DNA of 62,979 nt. Source: JAQSWP01 sp050185515. Lineage in GTDB: Bacteria > Pseudomonadota > Alphaproteobacteria > Reyranellales > JAQSWP01. The DNA lies in assembly GCA_050185515.1 (NCBI GenBank), contig JBFWZG010000002.1, positions 1-62,979 on the forward strand. The letters run 5' to 3'. The translations under genes and the position numbers were made by a program. The notes under the pieces are model-generated. The model made no database searches, was not told the origin of the DNA, and was given only the letters and a program-made list of their open reading frames with translations. Below, in pieces: positions 52,193-61,264 of the stretch (position 1 is the first letter of the stretch; each line of letters starts with the position of its first letter).

Positions 52193-52804
52193 CTACCGCG
52201 ACGCCGTCGTGTTCGCGTCCTGATCGCCTTGCCGCAGCTTGACGTCGTCCGGTTCGGTCTTTGGCGGCACCCGCGGCGGCTTGGGATGCAGTTCGACGAA
52301 GCGCAGCGCCAGCGCCAGCATCACGATGCTGAACGGCAGCACCAGGAACTTGGCGATCTGCAGCCAGTCGAGCATCGTCTGCGGGTTCTGGAACGACTGC
52401 AGCGCCACGCGCAGGAACAGCACGAACAGAATCACGATGATGACTTCGGCCACCACCTGCTTGAGCTGGCCGATCTGGTGCACGCGCAGCCAGACCGGCA
52501 GCGCCAGCGCCTCTTCCGATTCCTCGGGGTGGATGAACAGCGAATAGACGCCGTAGCTGAAATAGATCAGAACGATGGCGATGAGGAAGCGGTCGAGACC
52601 TTCGATGATGCGGATCACAGCGTCGGTGCCGAACGGGGCCTCGGAATCGGCGATCGGCTCGAACATTTCGTGAAACGCCTCGTAGACGTTGAACAGGCCG
52701 AGCAGGAACATCAGCAGCGCACCGGCCAGCGAGCCGAACACGGCGAGGATTGCGAAGAATCGCGAGCTGACGACCACCCGCCGTTCGAATTTCCTGATAT
52801 CCAT
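52193..52804 (-). CDS. YqhA (UPF0114) family membrane protein
   Basis: A 203-residue protein with four hydrophobic helices, including RFFAILAVFGSLAGALLMFLLG and VVAEVIIVILFVLFLRVAL, which match the YqhA/UPF0114 group of unknown function. The C-terminal tail is polar. The ATG at 52804 is preferred over the TTG at 52810; AGAGG is upstream. The 146-bp gap to the TauE/SafE gene contains nothing I can identify. Confidence 0.82.
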   Translation of the reverse strand: MDIRKFERRVVVSSRFFAILAVFGSLAGALLMFLLGLFNVYEAFHEMFEPIADSEAPFGTDAVIRIIEGLDRFLIAIVLIYFSYGVYSLFIHPEESEEALALPVWLRVHQIGQLKQVVAEVIIVILFVLFLRVALQSFQNPQTMLDWLQIAKFLVLPFSIVMLALALRFVELHPKPPRVPPKTEPDDVKLRQGDQDANTTASR

Positions 52805-52904
52805 GCGCAAGAAGCCTCTGACCGGTGCTGCGGTATCCAGAGACTAATGGTCCGAAAGGTCGATGGTTCCGCGCTGCCGGGGATTCCACCCCCGCCCCCC
52901 TTTC

Positions 52905-53010
52905 GTCGTGTCGAGCGGAGCGAGACATCTCTTGACCTCTCTCCCGGCATGCCGCCTGCCGGCGTCAAACGATTCCTCGCTCCTGAGCCCGTCGAAGGGG
53001 CTCGGAATGA
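52905..53010. repeat. Degenerate palindromic intergenic sequence
   Basis: GTCGAGCGGAGCGAGAC at one end and CTCGCTCC...GTCGAAGGGGCTCGGAATGACA at the other are imperfectly complementary, the look of the short mobile intergenic repeats ending in GGAATGACA seen in many proteobacteria. It leads directly into the GA microsatellite. No coding potential is seen. Confidence 0.4.
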
Positions 53011-53050
<40 letters not shown>

Positions 53051-53094
53051 CCGCCCGTCAGCCCGAAACGGAACCCGATCGGATCGAACCCAGC

Positions 53095-55029
53095 CTAGGC
53101 CCGCGCGCCTGCTTCCGCCTCTTCCTTGCCAAGCGCCGCCAGCGCCGTCGCAACGATGTGGTGGGCGTTGAGGCCGGCATCGTCGTATTGCGCCGCCGGC
53201 GAATTGTGCTCGATGAATCGGTCCGGCAGCACCATCGGGCGGATCTTCAGGCCGCTGTCGAGCAGGCCCGCCGTGGCGAGGAACTGCAGTACGTGGCTGG
53301 CGAAGCCGCCCACCGAGCCTTCCTCGATGGTGATCAGCACCTCGTGCTCGCGCGCCAGGCGGCGGATCAGCTCCTCGTCGAGCGGCTTGGCGAAGCGCGC
53401 ATCGGCCACCGTCGCCGGCAGGCCGCGCGCCGCCAGCTCCTCGGCCGCCTTCATCGCCTCGCCCAGCCGCGTGCCGAGGCTGAGAATGGCGATCTTGCCG
53501 CCCTCGCGCAGGATGCGGCCCTTGCCGATCTCCAGGGGCGCGCCCCGCGCCGGCAGTTCGATGCCGACGCCCTCGCCGCGCGGATAGCGCACCGCCGAGG
53601 GCCGGTCGTCGATCGCAGCAGCCGTCGCCACCATGTGCATCAGCTCCGCCTCGTCGGCGGCCGCCATGACCACGAAATCCGGCAGGCAGGCGAGATAGGC
53701 GATGTCGAAGGCGCCGGCATGGGTGGCGCCGTCGGCGCCGACCAGCCCAGCGCGGTCGATGGCGAAGCGCACGGGCAGTTTCTGGATGGCGACGTCGTGC
53801 ACCACCTGGTCGTAGCCGCGCTGCAGGAAGGTCGAGTAGATCGCCGCGAAAGGCTTGTAGCCCTCGGTGGCGAGGCCGGCGGCGAAGGTTACCGCATGCT
53901 GCTCGGCGATGCCGACGTCGAAGCTGCGCGCGGGAAAGCGTTCGGCGAACTTGTCCAGACCGGTGCCGCTCGGCATCGCCGCGGTGATGGCGACGATCTT
54001 CTGGTCGGCCTCGGCTTCCGCGATCAGCGCCTTGGCGAACACCGATGTGTAGCTCGGCGCATTCGCCGCCGCCTTTACCTGGGTGCCGGTGATGACGTCG
54101 AACTTGGCGACGCCGTGATATTTGTCCGCGCTCTGCTCGGCCGGGCCGTAGCCCTTGCCCTTCTGCGTCACGCAATGGATCAGCACCGGCCGGTCGAGCC
54201 TGGCGTCGCGCGCGTTCTTCAGCACCGGCAGCAGATGCTCGATCTTGTGGCCGTCGACCGGCCCGACATAGTAGAAGCCCAGCTCCTCGAACAGCGTGCC
54301 GCCGGTCACCAGGCCGCGGGCATATTCCTCCGCCCGCTTGGCCGCCTTCTCGAACGGCCGCGGAAAGGCGCGCGCCATGTGCTTGCCGATCTGGCGCAGC
54401 GACAGGTAGGGACGCGAGGAGATCAGCCGCGAGAGGTAGCCGCTCATGGCGCCGACCGGCGGGGCGATCGACATGTCGTTGTCGTTCAGCACCACGATCA
54501 GCCGGCTCTTGAGATGCCCGGCATTGTTCATCGCCTCGTAGGCCATGCCCGCACTCATGGCGCCATCGCCGATCACCGCCACGACGTTGCGCGTCGCCCC
54601 GGAAAGATCGCGCGCCACCGCCATGCCCAGCGCGGCCGAGATCGAGGTCGAGGAATGCGCCGCGCCGAAGGGATCGAATTTGCTCTCGCTGCGGCGGGTG
54701 AAGCCCGACAGCCCGCCGCCCTGACGCAGGGTGCGGATGCGGTCGCGCCGTCCGGTCAGGATCTTGTGCGGATAGGCCTGGTGGCCGACGTCCCAGATCA
54801 CCCGGTCTTCGGGCGTCTTGAACACGTAATGCAGGGCGACAGTGAGCTCGACCACACCCAGCCCGGCGCCGAGATGGCCGCCTGTCACCGATACCGCATC
54901 GATCGTCTCGCGGCGCAGCTCGTCCGCCACCTGCGGCAGCTTCGCCTCGTCGAGCCGACGCAGATCCTCCGGGCCCGACAGCGTGTCGAGCAGCGGCGTT
55001 CTGCTGTCGTTTTGCGGCTCTTTCCCCAC
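53095..55029 (-). CDS. dxs: 1-deoxy-D-xylulose-5-phosphate synthase
   Basis: A 644-residue thiamine-diphosphate enzyme condensing pyruvate and glyceraldehyde 3-phosphate, the first step of the MEP isoprenoid route. It has VIWDVGHQAYPHKILTGRRD, the ThDP motif GDGAMSAGMAYEAMNNAG, NDNDMSIAPPVGAMS and the transketolase-type GIAEQHAVTFAAGLA. It follows ispA by 95 bases. Because it needs TPP, it is one cellular consumer of the cofactor sensed by the riboswitch at 8170. Confidence 0.97.
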   Translation of the reverse strand: MGKEPQNDSRTPLLDTLSGPEDLRRLDEAKLPQVADELRRETIDAVSVTGGHLGAGLGVVELTVALHYVFKTPEDRVIWDVGHQAYPHKILTGRRDRIRTLRQGGGLSGFTRRSESKFDPFGAAHSSTSISAALGMAVARDLSGATRNVVAVIGDGAMSAGMAYEAMNNAGHLKSRLIVVLNDNDMSIAPPVGAMSGYLSRLISSRPYLSLRQIGKHMARAFPRPFEKAAKRAEEYARGLVTGGTLFEELGFYYVGPVDGHKIEHLLPVLKNARDARLDRPVLIHCVTQKGKGYGPAEQSADKYHGVAKFDVITGTQVKAAANAPSYTSVFAKALIAEAEADQKIVAITAAMPSGTGLDKFAERFPARSFDVGIAEQHAVTFAAGLATEGYKPFAAIYSTFLQRGYDQVVHDVAIQKLPVRFAIDRAGLVGADGATHAGAFDIAYLACLPDFVVMAAADEAELMHMVATAAAIDDRPSAVRYPRGEGVGIELPARGAPLEIGKGRILREGGKIAILSLGTRLGEAMKAAEELAARGLPATVADARFAKPLDEELIRRLAREHEVLITIEEGSVGGFASHVLQFLATAGLLDSGLKIRPMVLPDRFIEHNSPAAQYDDAGLNAHHIVATALAALGKEEAEAGARA

Positions 55030-55124
55030 GCCCTGGCTCCCGTGGCTGACAAACCAAAAATCGTTCCCGACCGGGGCGCCTTCAAGGCCGCGCTTTGTCG
55101 CGGCCGAGGCGCCTCTGCGCCGTT

Positions 55125-55907
55125 CTAGCGGCGGCGACTGACCACGAAACGCGCGGCCTGGCGCAACAAATCCGCCTTTTCCTGAAATATTTCAAGGTGC
55201 TTTCCGGCCTGCTCGGCCAGCATGCCGGCCTGCGCCCGGGCCCGCTCCAGCCCCAGCACGTCGACGAATGTCGCCTTGCCGCGGGCCTTGTCCTTACCGA
55301 CGGCTTTTCCCGCCTCGGCTGCATCGCCCTGCGCGTCGATCAAATCGTCGACGATCTGGAAGGCGAGCCCGAGATCATGGGCATAGGCGTGCAAGGCATG
55401 CCGGCTCGGCTCCGCCGCCTTGCCTAGGACGGCGCCGGCCGTGCATGCGAAGGCGATCAGCTCGCCGGTCTTCATGCGCTGCATGCGGGTGATTTCGCCG
55501 ATGCCGAAGCTGCCGTCGGCCGCCGCCAGATCGAGCATCTGGCCGCCGACCATGCCCTGCGCGCCGATCGCCATGGCAAGGCCCTTCACAAGTTCGCAGC
55601 GCACCGCCGGATCGCCATGCGTGGCGCTGTCGGCCAGCGTCTCGAAGGCCAGCGACTGCAGCGCATCGCCGGCCAGGATCGCGGTCGCCTCGTCGAACTT
55701 GCGATGCACGGTAGGCTCGCCGCGGCGCAGATCGTCATCGTCCATCGCCGGCAGATCGTCGTGGATCAGCGAATAGGCGTGCACGAACTCGACCGCCGCC
55801 GCCACCCGCGCCGCCGCCGGTTCGGCGACGTTGAACAGCCTTGCCGAGGCCAGCACGAAAAACGGCCGCAGACGCTTGCCGCCCGACAGCGCCGCATAGC
55901 GCATCGC
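55125..55907 (-). CDS. ispA: Geranyl/farnesyl diphosphate synthase, C-terminal 260 residues (N-terminus in assembly gap)
   Basis: A trans-isoprenyl diphosphate synthase that chain-extends DMAPP/GPP with IPP. Visible from GGKRLRPFFVLASA, with the first Asp-rich motif in IHDDLPAMDDDD and the second in FQIVDDLIDAQGD. About 40-45 N-terminal residues, including the start, are missing in the 100-N gap. The apparent fusion to the HDAC-like gene across the gap is an artefact. Order ispA-dxs is typical of proteobacteria. Confidence 0.93.
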   Translation of the reverse strand, partial: AMRYAALSGGKRLRPFFVLASARLFNVAEPAAARVAAAVEFVHAYSLIHDDLPAMDDDDLRRGEPTVHRKFDEATAILAGDALQSLAFETLADSATHGDPAVRCELVKGLAMAIGAQGMVGGQMLDLAAADGSFGIGEITRMQRMKTGELIAFACTAGAVLGKAAEPSRHALHAYAHDLGLAFQIVDDLIDAQGDAAEAGKAVGKDKARGKATFVDVLGLERARAQAGMLAEQAGKHLEIFQEKADLLRQAARFVVSRRR

Positions 55908-56007
55908 NNNNNNNNNNNNNNNNNNNNNNNNNNNNNNNNNNNNNNNNNNNNNNNNNNNNNNNNNNNNNNNNNNNNNNNNNNNNNNNNNNNNNNNNNNNNN
56001 NNNNNNN
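55908..56007. other. Assembly gap of exactly 100 N
   Basis: A run of 100 N, the conventional size for a gap of unknown length. It interrupts the region between ispA and the HDAC-like gene. In proteobacteria xseB (exonuclease VII small subunit) usually lies directly before ispA, so the missing sequence probably contains the C-terminus of the HDAC-like gene, xseB and the ispA start. Confidence 0.98.
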
Positions 56008-56891
56008 CCAAGCGCCTCAAGGTCGTAGCCGCCTTCCAGGGCCGAGACCAGGCGGCCGTGGCAGCGTTCGTCGGCCAGACGCTGCAGGGCGGCGGTCACC
56101 CAGTAGTAGTCGTCCTCGACCAGGTTCATCTCCGCCAGCGGATCGCGCCGATGCGCATCGAAACCAGCCGAGATGAGAATCAGATCCGGACCAAACGCTT
56201 GAATTGCCGGCAGGATTTCACGTTCCATGGCGCGGCGGAACTCGGCCGAGCCGGCGCCCGGAGGCAGGCAGGCGTTGACCACGTTGGGGTGTTTCGGGTC
56301 GTTGTCCAAGCCGGTGCCGGGGTAGAGCGGCGCCTGGTGCGTCGAGGCGTAGAATAGGTTTTCGTCAGCCTTCGCAAGGGTTTCGCTGCCGTTGCCGTGA
56401 TGCACGTCGAAATCGACGATGGCCGCCCGCCGCCAGCCATGCGCCTTGCGCGCGTGCAACGCCCCGACCGCTATGTTGTTGAAAAGACAGAAGCCCATCG
56501 CCTGCGCCGGCTCCGCATGATGCCCCGGCGGCCGCACCGCGCAGAAGGCGTTGCGCGCCTCCCTCCGTGCCACCGCATCCACCGCCGCAACCACCGCCCC
56601 CGCCGCGCGCAACGCGGCCTCGCCGGAGCCGGGCGAGACCACGGTGTCGGCATCGATCTGCCGCAGGCCGTCCTCGGGAATCGCCGCCAGGATCGCATCG
56701 ACATAGGCCGGCGGATGGGCGAGCGCGAGCTGCGATCGGCTGGCGCGCGGCGCCTCGCGGCGATCGAGGAACATGAAATCCTCGGCCTCGAGCGCGGCCA
56801 GCACCGCCCGCAGCCGCTCCGGGCTTTCCGGGTGATAGCCGCCGGTCTCGTGCGCCAGGCAGGCGGAATGGCTGAAAAGAATCGTGCTCAT
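56008..56891 (-). CDS. Histone deacetylase-like amidohydrolase/acetoin utilisation-type protein (C-terminus in gap)
   Basis: The first about 294 residues of a zinc-dependent deacetylase of the HDAC/AcuC/acetylpolyamine amidohydrolase family. It shows HPESPERLRAVL, CAVRPPGHHAEP, FDVHHGNGSETL (metal ligands), LISAGFDAHRRDPLAEMNL and SALEGGYDLEAL. Perhaps 10-20 residues are lost in the gap. Bacterial members deacetylate small molecules or proteins; the substrate is unknown. Divergent from the IclR regulator gene. Confidence 0.9.
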
Positions 56892-57008
56892 GGCAACGGC
56901 GTTCCGACAAAGGAAAGGACTGGATTTTCCCGTCCCTTCCTAGCGATGGCGTCCGTATTTGCCTAGGAGATTCAAAGGTGCCGCGCTCATGGGCACTGCA
57001 CAAATATT

Positions 57009-57036
57009 CCGCACAGAAAAATCATATTCTGCACGG
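57009..57036. promoter_or_regulatory. Imperfect dyad upstream of the IclR gene, candidate operator
   Basis: CCGCACAGAA and TTCTGCACGG flank an 8-bp A/T-rich spacer; all but the two central bases of each arm are complementary. It abuts the -35 of the likely IclR promoter, a good place for autoregulation. Confidence 0.45.
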
Positions 57037-57037
57037 G

Positions 57038-57066
57038 TTGACGCTGCCAGATGGCTCGGGCATGTT
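57038..57066 (+). promoter_or_regulatory. Candidate promoter of the IclR-family gene
   Basis: TTGACG (57038-57043), a 17-base spacer and CATGTT (57061-57066) lie 41 bases before the GTG start. The -35 is good, the -10 is moderate. The dyad at 57009-57036 ends directly before it. Confidence 0.45.
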
Positions 57067-57106
57067 TACGGCCACAAGGTAAACGAGCGTTCATTCGGAG
57101 GCAAAT

Positions 57107-58015
57107 GTGACAGATCACCGCGCCGAGAGCATCGCGCTGCGCGCCGATGCCGGCACCCATTCCATCGAGCGTGTTGCGCCGGCGCCGGCGCCGGTGGCTT
57201 TCGACCAGGACGCCGGCAAGGACCGCCAGTTCGTGACCGCCCTGGCGCGCGGCCTCGACATCCTGCGCGCCTTCCATCCCGGCGACGGGATGCTGGGCAA
57301 TCAGGAGATCGCCGCCCGCACCGGCCTGCCCAAGCCGACCGTGGCGCGCCTGACGCATACGCTGACGCAGCTCGGCTATCTCAACTACACGCGCCGCTTC
57401 CGCAAGTACGAGCTCGGCGCCTCGGTGCTGGCGCTGGGCTATGCAGCGCTTTCCAATCTCGACATCCGCCAGGTGGCGCGCCCGCACATGCAGTCGCTGG
57501 CCAACTACTCGAACGGCTCGGTGGCGCTGGGCGGCCGCGATCGCATGTCGATGATCTATCTCGAGAGCTGCCGCGGCCAGGCGACGGTGGCGCTGACGCT
57601 CGACGTCGGCTCGCGCGTGCCGCTGCCGACCACGGCGATGGGCAAGGCCTATATCGCCTCGCTGCCCGAGCGCGAGCGCGTCGCCCTGCTCGACCTGATG
57701 CGCAAGCGCTGGCGCGACGACTGGAACAAGGTCAAGGCCGGCATCGAGAAGGCCGAGCGCGAAATCGCGCAGCGCGGCTTCTGCATGTCGATCGGCGAAT
57801 GGCTGCCGGAGATCAACGCCGTCGGCGTGCCGCTGCGCGGCCCGGACGGCGGCGCGCTGTACGCGCTGAACTGCGCCGGCCCGGCCTTCAGCCTCGGCCG
57901 CGAACGGCTGGAGCGCGATCTCGGCCCGCGCCTGGTGCAGATGGCGCGCGACGTGCAGCTTGGCCTCGCCAAGCGGCCGGTGCAGGACGCGACCCGCAAG
58001 CTGCGCCGCGCCTGA
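57107..58015 (+). CDS. IclR family transcriptional regulator
   Basis: A 302-residue DNA-binding regulator. The N-terminal winged helix is at about residues 40-105 (ALARGLDILRAF; NQEIAARTGLPKPTVARLTHTL), and the C-terminal effector domain has VPLPTTAMGKAYIASLP and INAVGVPLRGPDG. IclR proteins often control aromatic or short-acid catabolism genes. The GTG start follows GGAGG by 6-7 bases; the ATG two bases earlier runs straight into TGA. The first 40 residues are a longer tail than usual. Confidence 0.92.
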   Translation: MTDHRAESIALRADAGTHSIERVAPAPAPVAFDQDAGKDRQFVTALARGLDILRAFHPGDGMLGNQEIAARTGLPKPTVARLTHTLTQLGYLNYTRRFRKYELGASVLALGYAALSNLDIRQVARPHMQSLANYSNGSVALGGRDRMSMIYLESCRGQATVALTLDVGSRVPLPTTAMGKAYIASLPERERVALLDLMRKRWRDDWNKVKAGIEKAEREIAQRGFCMSIGEWLPEINAVGVPLRGPDGGALYALNCAGPAFSLGRERLERDLGPRLVQMARDVQLGLAKRPVQDATRKLRRA

Positions 58016-58096
58016 ACCGAATCGGAAGATCGCATGGAAGCCTGGCCGCTTCCGTGCGATCCTGGGCCGGTTCGACATTTTTCCAGGAACAGCGAC

Positions 58097-58573
58097 ATGC
58101 CGATCGTTCGTCCGGCTGACGTGCAGCCGGTCGGAGAATTCACCTTCGTCGGCTTCAACGATAAACTCGGCCACCGTCTCGTCGGCTGGCGTCCGGGCTT
58201 CGTCGAACTGGCGATGGAAGTGCGTCCGGACCTGATGAACGCCAGCGGCGTGGTGCATGGCGGCGTGCTGATGACGCTGCTCGATGCGGCCGGCGGGCTG
58301 GCGGCCTCCTTTCAGGGCCTGGACCAACCGCGCAAATTCTGCCGCACGCTGAGCTTCACCACCCAGTTCGTCAATCCCGGCCGCGCCGGAATGCTGATTG
58401 CTCGCGGCCACAAACGCAGCGACGGCCGCAAGACTTTCGTCTGCGAGGCGGAGATTCTCGACGAACAGGGCGACCTGATCGCGGTCGGCACCGGCACCTA
58501 TCGCCAGATACCGAAAGAAGGCCCCGCCTATTCCACGTCGAAGCCGGCGACGGCCTCTACGGAAAAAGGCTGA
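58097..58573 (+). CDS. PaaI-type hotdog thioesterase
   Basis: A 158-residue hotdog-fold protein with the motif MNASGVVHGGVLMTLLDAAGG and FTTQFVNPGRAGMLIARG. It hydrolyses acyl- or aroyl-CoA thioesters in the cytoplasm. The ATG at 58097 is used; the upstream in-frame ATG at 58034 lies in the gap after the IclR gene. Possibly part of the IclR-controlled catabolic set. Its 3' end overlaps that of the convergent GST gene by 17 bases. Confidence 0.87.
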   Translation: MPIVRPADVQPVGEFTFVGFNDKLGHRLVGWRPGFVELAMEVRPDLMNASGVVHGGVLMTLLDAAGGLAASFQGLDQPRKFCRTLSFTTQFVNPGRAGMLIARGHKRSDGRKTFVCEAEILDEQGDLIAVGTGTYRQIPKEGPAYSTSKPATASTEKG

Positions 58574-59192
58574 TCTGCTCGGTCGCCAGCGCCTGCTGCA
58601 CCGAAGGACGTTCGCTAAGGCGCTGCACGTAGCGCGTCCAGGCCGGGTAGGCGCTCTCGTTCACCGTCTCGCCCGCCCGCCATAGCCAGCGATACAGCAC
58701 CAGGAACATGCCGTCGGCGGCGCTGAACTGCAGCCCGGCGGCATGGACGTTGCTCTTGAGCCAGGCTTCGATCTCGGCCGCGACGGCCAGCACGCGCGAA
58801 CGCGCCGCCTTCTTGACGATCTCCTGCTCCTCCGGCAAGTCGACGAAACGCTCCGGCCGCCACAGATGGCCGAAGGCCGGATGCGCGGTGCTGGCCTGCC
58901 ACAGCAGCCATTCCAGCGCCCGCGCATAGGTTGCGGGATCGTCCGGCATCAGCCGCGCCTCGGGATAGCGATTGGCGAGATAGAGCATGATCGCCGCGTT
59001 CTCACCGAACGACACGTCTTCGGCGACGAGAGCGGGAATGTAGCCGCGCGGATTGACGGCGAGGTATTCGGGTCGGCGATTGGACTTGTCGGCCACCGGC
59101 ACGCGCGACAGCTCGAACGGCGCGCCGGTCTCGATCAGGGCGATATGCGAGGCCAGCGAGCAGGCGCCGGGCGAATAGAAGAGGGTCAGCAT
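58557..59192 (-). CDS. Glutathione S-transferase family protein
   Basis: A 211-residue GST: thioredoxin-like N-terminal domain (LFYSPGACSLASHIALIETGAPFE; NPRGYIPAL with cis-Pro; ENAAIMLYLA) and helical C-terminal domain. The SPGACS segment has the Ser/Cys arrangement of bacterial beta-class enzymes. Conjugates glutathione to electrophiles or takes part in aromatic degradation. Confidence 0.9.
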   Translation of the reverse strand: MLTLFYSPGACSLASHIALIETGAPFELSRVPVADKSNRRPEYLAVNPRGYIPALVAEDVSFGENAAIMLYLANRYPEARLMPDDPATYARALEWLLWQASTAHPAFGHLWRPERFVDLPEEQEIVKKAARSRVLAVAAEIEAWLKSNVHAAGLQFSAADGMFLVLYRWLWRAGETVNESAYPAWTRYVQRLSERPSVQQALATEQISLFP

Positions 59193-59283
59193 GGCAACTC
59201 CGGACAGGGTGGATCGTTTGCGGCGCGGCGGGCGCTATGGTTAGCTTGATCCGACTCTCGGCCAACCGACGCCCCGAGGCAAC

Positions 59284-59658
59284 ATGCCCGCCACCGCGCT
59301 CGACCACTACAACGTCTTCTGCCGCGATCTGCGCCAAACGGTGGCGTTTTACGAAAAATATATCGGCCTGCGAGTCGGCGACCGGCCGCCCTTCTCGTTT
59401 CCCGGCGCCTGGCTCTATGCCGGCGACAAAGCGGTGCTGCATCTGGTGGCCGAGAGCGGCCGCGAGGCGCAGGGCGGCGGCGCCATCGACCATATCGCCT
59501 TCAACTGCGAGGGCCTCGCCGCCACGGTCGAACTGCTGAAGCGCGACGGCGTGAGCTACGACATCCGAAAGGTGCCGGGACGGCCGCTGCAGCAGGTCTT
59601 CGTCCACGACCCCGACGGGGTGATGCTGGAGCTGAATTTCAGGAACGAGCCGGCGTAA
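59284..59658 (+). CDS. VOC (glyoxalase/dioxygenase fold) family protein
   Basis: A 124-residue vicinal-oxygen-chelate protein beginning MPATALDHYNVFCRDLRQTVAFYEKYIGL. The metal ligands are likely His8, the His in IDHIAFN and the C-terminal Glu in DPDGVMLELNF. Length fits a single glyoxalase-like module of about 120 residues. Substrate unknown; the fold serves isomerases, extradiol cleavage and antibiotic resistance. Confidence 0.88.
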   Translation: MPATALDHYNVFCRDLRQTVAFYEKYIGLRVGDRPPFSFPGAWLYAGDKAVLHLVAESGREAQGGGAIDHIAFNCEGLAATVELLKRDGVSYDIRKVPGRPLQQVFVHDPDGVMLELNFRNEPA

Positions 59659-59664
59659 CCGCCT

Positions 59665-60456
59665 TCAGCCGAAGCTCGCCTTGACCATTCCCATCTCGTC
59701 GAAGCCGACCTCGACCTCGCCGCCGGCGATGAATTGCGGCGCGTGGACCGAGCCGGTCATGACGATGTCGCCGGATTTCAGGTTGGTGCCGAGCGAGATC
59801 AGCTTGTTGGCGAGCCAGGCCAGCGAGGCGATGGGGCTGCCCATCACCACGGTGCCGGGGCCGGAGGCGATCTCCTTGCCGTCGACGATCGAACGGCCGG
59901 TGATCATCGTGAAATCGATGGAGCGGAAATCGGTGATCTCCCTGCCCAGCACGCAGGCATGCTGCAGGAAATCGTCGGCGATGCGCGCCGGTCCCATCAT
60001 GCCGGCGAGATCGGCATAGCGATTGTCGACCACCTCGATGGCGGGCATCACGGCGCCGATCAGGGGCAGGATGTTCGCCTGGGTGTATGGCCCGGCGCTG
60101 GCCGGCGCGTCGATCGCCATGCGGACGGCGACTTCGCATTCGATGCCGGGTTTCAGGATCGAGCCGGCGGGAAAGCGCGCGCCGTTTTTCAGCAGGCGGG
60201 ATTTCAGCAGCCCGCCCAGGGTCGGGCCGGTCAGCCCCAAAGGCTGGTACTGCGCCGGCAACGGCACCGCGACTTTCCAGCCGCCCTGCGCCTCGCCCTT
60301 CGCGGACAAGGCGTCGTGCACGGCGAACTGGACGCGGAAAGCGTCCTTCTCGTTCTGCGGCGGCTGGCTGCCGCCCAGATAGTCGATGGCGGCGGGCTTG
60401 CTAAGACGCGCCTGCGCCAGTTTCTCGGCCAGAGCCTTGACTGCAAGATCGTCCAT
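59665..60456 (-). CDS. 2-keto-4-pentenoate hydratase-like protein (MhpD/fumarylacetoacetase superfamily)
   Basis: A 263-residue member of the MhpD/HpaH group that hydrates 2-hydroxypenta-2,4-dienoate in meta-cleavage pathways or decarboxylates related acids. GIECEVAVRM, PAIEVVDNRYADL and the C-terminal GDIVMTGSVHAPQFI segment match the family. GGGGGAGG precedes the ATG. It follows the enoyl-CoA hydratase gene by 20 bases and is probably co-transcribed. Confidence 0.87.
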   Translation of the reverse strand: MDDLAVKALAEKLAQARLSKPAAIDYLGGSQPPQNEKDAFRVQFAVHDALSAKGEAQGGWKVAVPLPAQYQPLGLTGPTLGGLLKSRLLKNGARFPAGSILKPGIECEVAVRMAIDAPASAGPYTQANILPLIGAVMPAIEVVDNRYADLAGMMGPARIADDFLQHACVLGREITDFRSIDFTMITGRSIVDGKEIASGPGTVVMGSPIASLAWLANKLISLGTNLKSGDIVMTGSVHAPQFIAGGEVEVGFDEMGMVKASFG

Positions 60457-60476
60457 CGTCGCCTCCCCCTGCCGGC

Positions 60477-61244
60477 CTACGCGAATTTTGGCTTGCGCTT
60501 TTCCATGAAGGCCGCGCGGCCCTCGGCGAAATCGCCGGTCTGGAAGCCCAGCGACTGGGCCATGTTCTCCATCTCCAGCGCCGGACCCAAAGTCGTCGGC
60601 CACAGCGCCAGCTGGCGCTTGGTCAGGCTCATGGCGTGGCGCGGCTGGGCGGCGAGTTCGCGGGCGCGCTCCAGCGCGGTGGCGGCGACGTCGGCATCGG
60701 GCACGATCTCGTCGGCCAGGCCCATGGCCAGTGCCGCGCCGCCCTTGTAGTTGCGGCCGTAGAGCAGGATCTGGCGCGCCCTGGCCAGCCCGACGCGGCG
60801 CGGCAGGGTGTGGAAGATCGCGTAGTCCGGCACCAGGCCGAGCTTGAAGAAGGGAATGCCGATGGTGGCGCTCTCGCCCAGCACGATGGTGTCGGCCCAC
60901 AATGCGATGCCCGCACCGGCGCCGACCGCCCAGCCCTCGACGCCAGCGACGATCGGCTTGTCGCAATCCAGCATCATGCGCACCAGGCGATGGCTGGTCG
61001 CCATACGCTGGCGGCCGGCCTCGGGGCTCATGTTCTTCATGCCGGTGACGTCGCCGCCGGCGCAGAACACGCCGTTGGCGCTGCCCAGCACGATGGCGCG
61101 CACCGATTCGTCGAACGCCACTTTCTCACAAGCCTCGAGCAGCGCGTCGCGCACCTGCGGATCGAATGCGTTGCGCCGCTCCGGCCGGTTGAGGAAGATG
61201 CGGACGATGCCCGGCTCGGGCCGGTCGACGAGAACGAGACTCAT
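60477..61244 (-). CDS. Enoyl-CoA hydratase/isomerase family protein
   Basis: A 255-residue crotonase-fold protein: IFLNRPERRNAFD, the oxyanion-hole segments GVFCAGGDVTGM and EGWAVGAGAGIALWAD, and FFKLGLVPDYA. It acts on CoA thioesters in beta-oxidation or aromatic degradation. The second catalytic glutamate position reads PD, so hydratase activity is not assured. The ATG at 61244 follows GGGAG; the upstream open frame overlaps the TfoX-like gene. Confidence 0.87.
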   Translation of the reverse strand: MSLVLVDRPEPGIVRIFLNRPERRNAFDPQVRDALLEACEKVAFDESVRAIVLGSANGVFCAGGDVTGMKNMSPEAGRQRMATSHRLVRMMLDCDKPIVAGVEGWAVGAGAGIALWADTIVLGESATIGIPFFKLGLVPDYAIFHTLPRRVGLARARQILLYGRNYKGGAALAMGLADEIVPDADVAATALERARELAAQPRHAMSLTKRQLALWPTTLGPALEMENMAQSLGFQTGDFAEGRAAFMEKRKPKFA

Positions 61245-61264
61245 GGCGTTACTCCCGGTTTTCC

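Noticed and set aside
55125..56891. Single 588-residue HDAC-IspA fusion protein
   Set aside because: It exists only because the N run is a frame-compatible placeholder; the two halves are complete families with separate termini.
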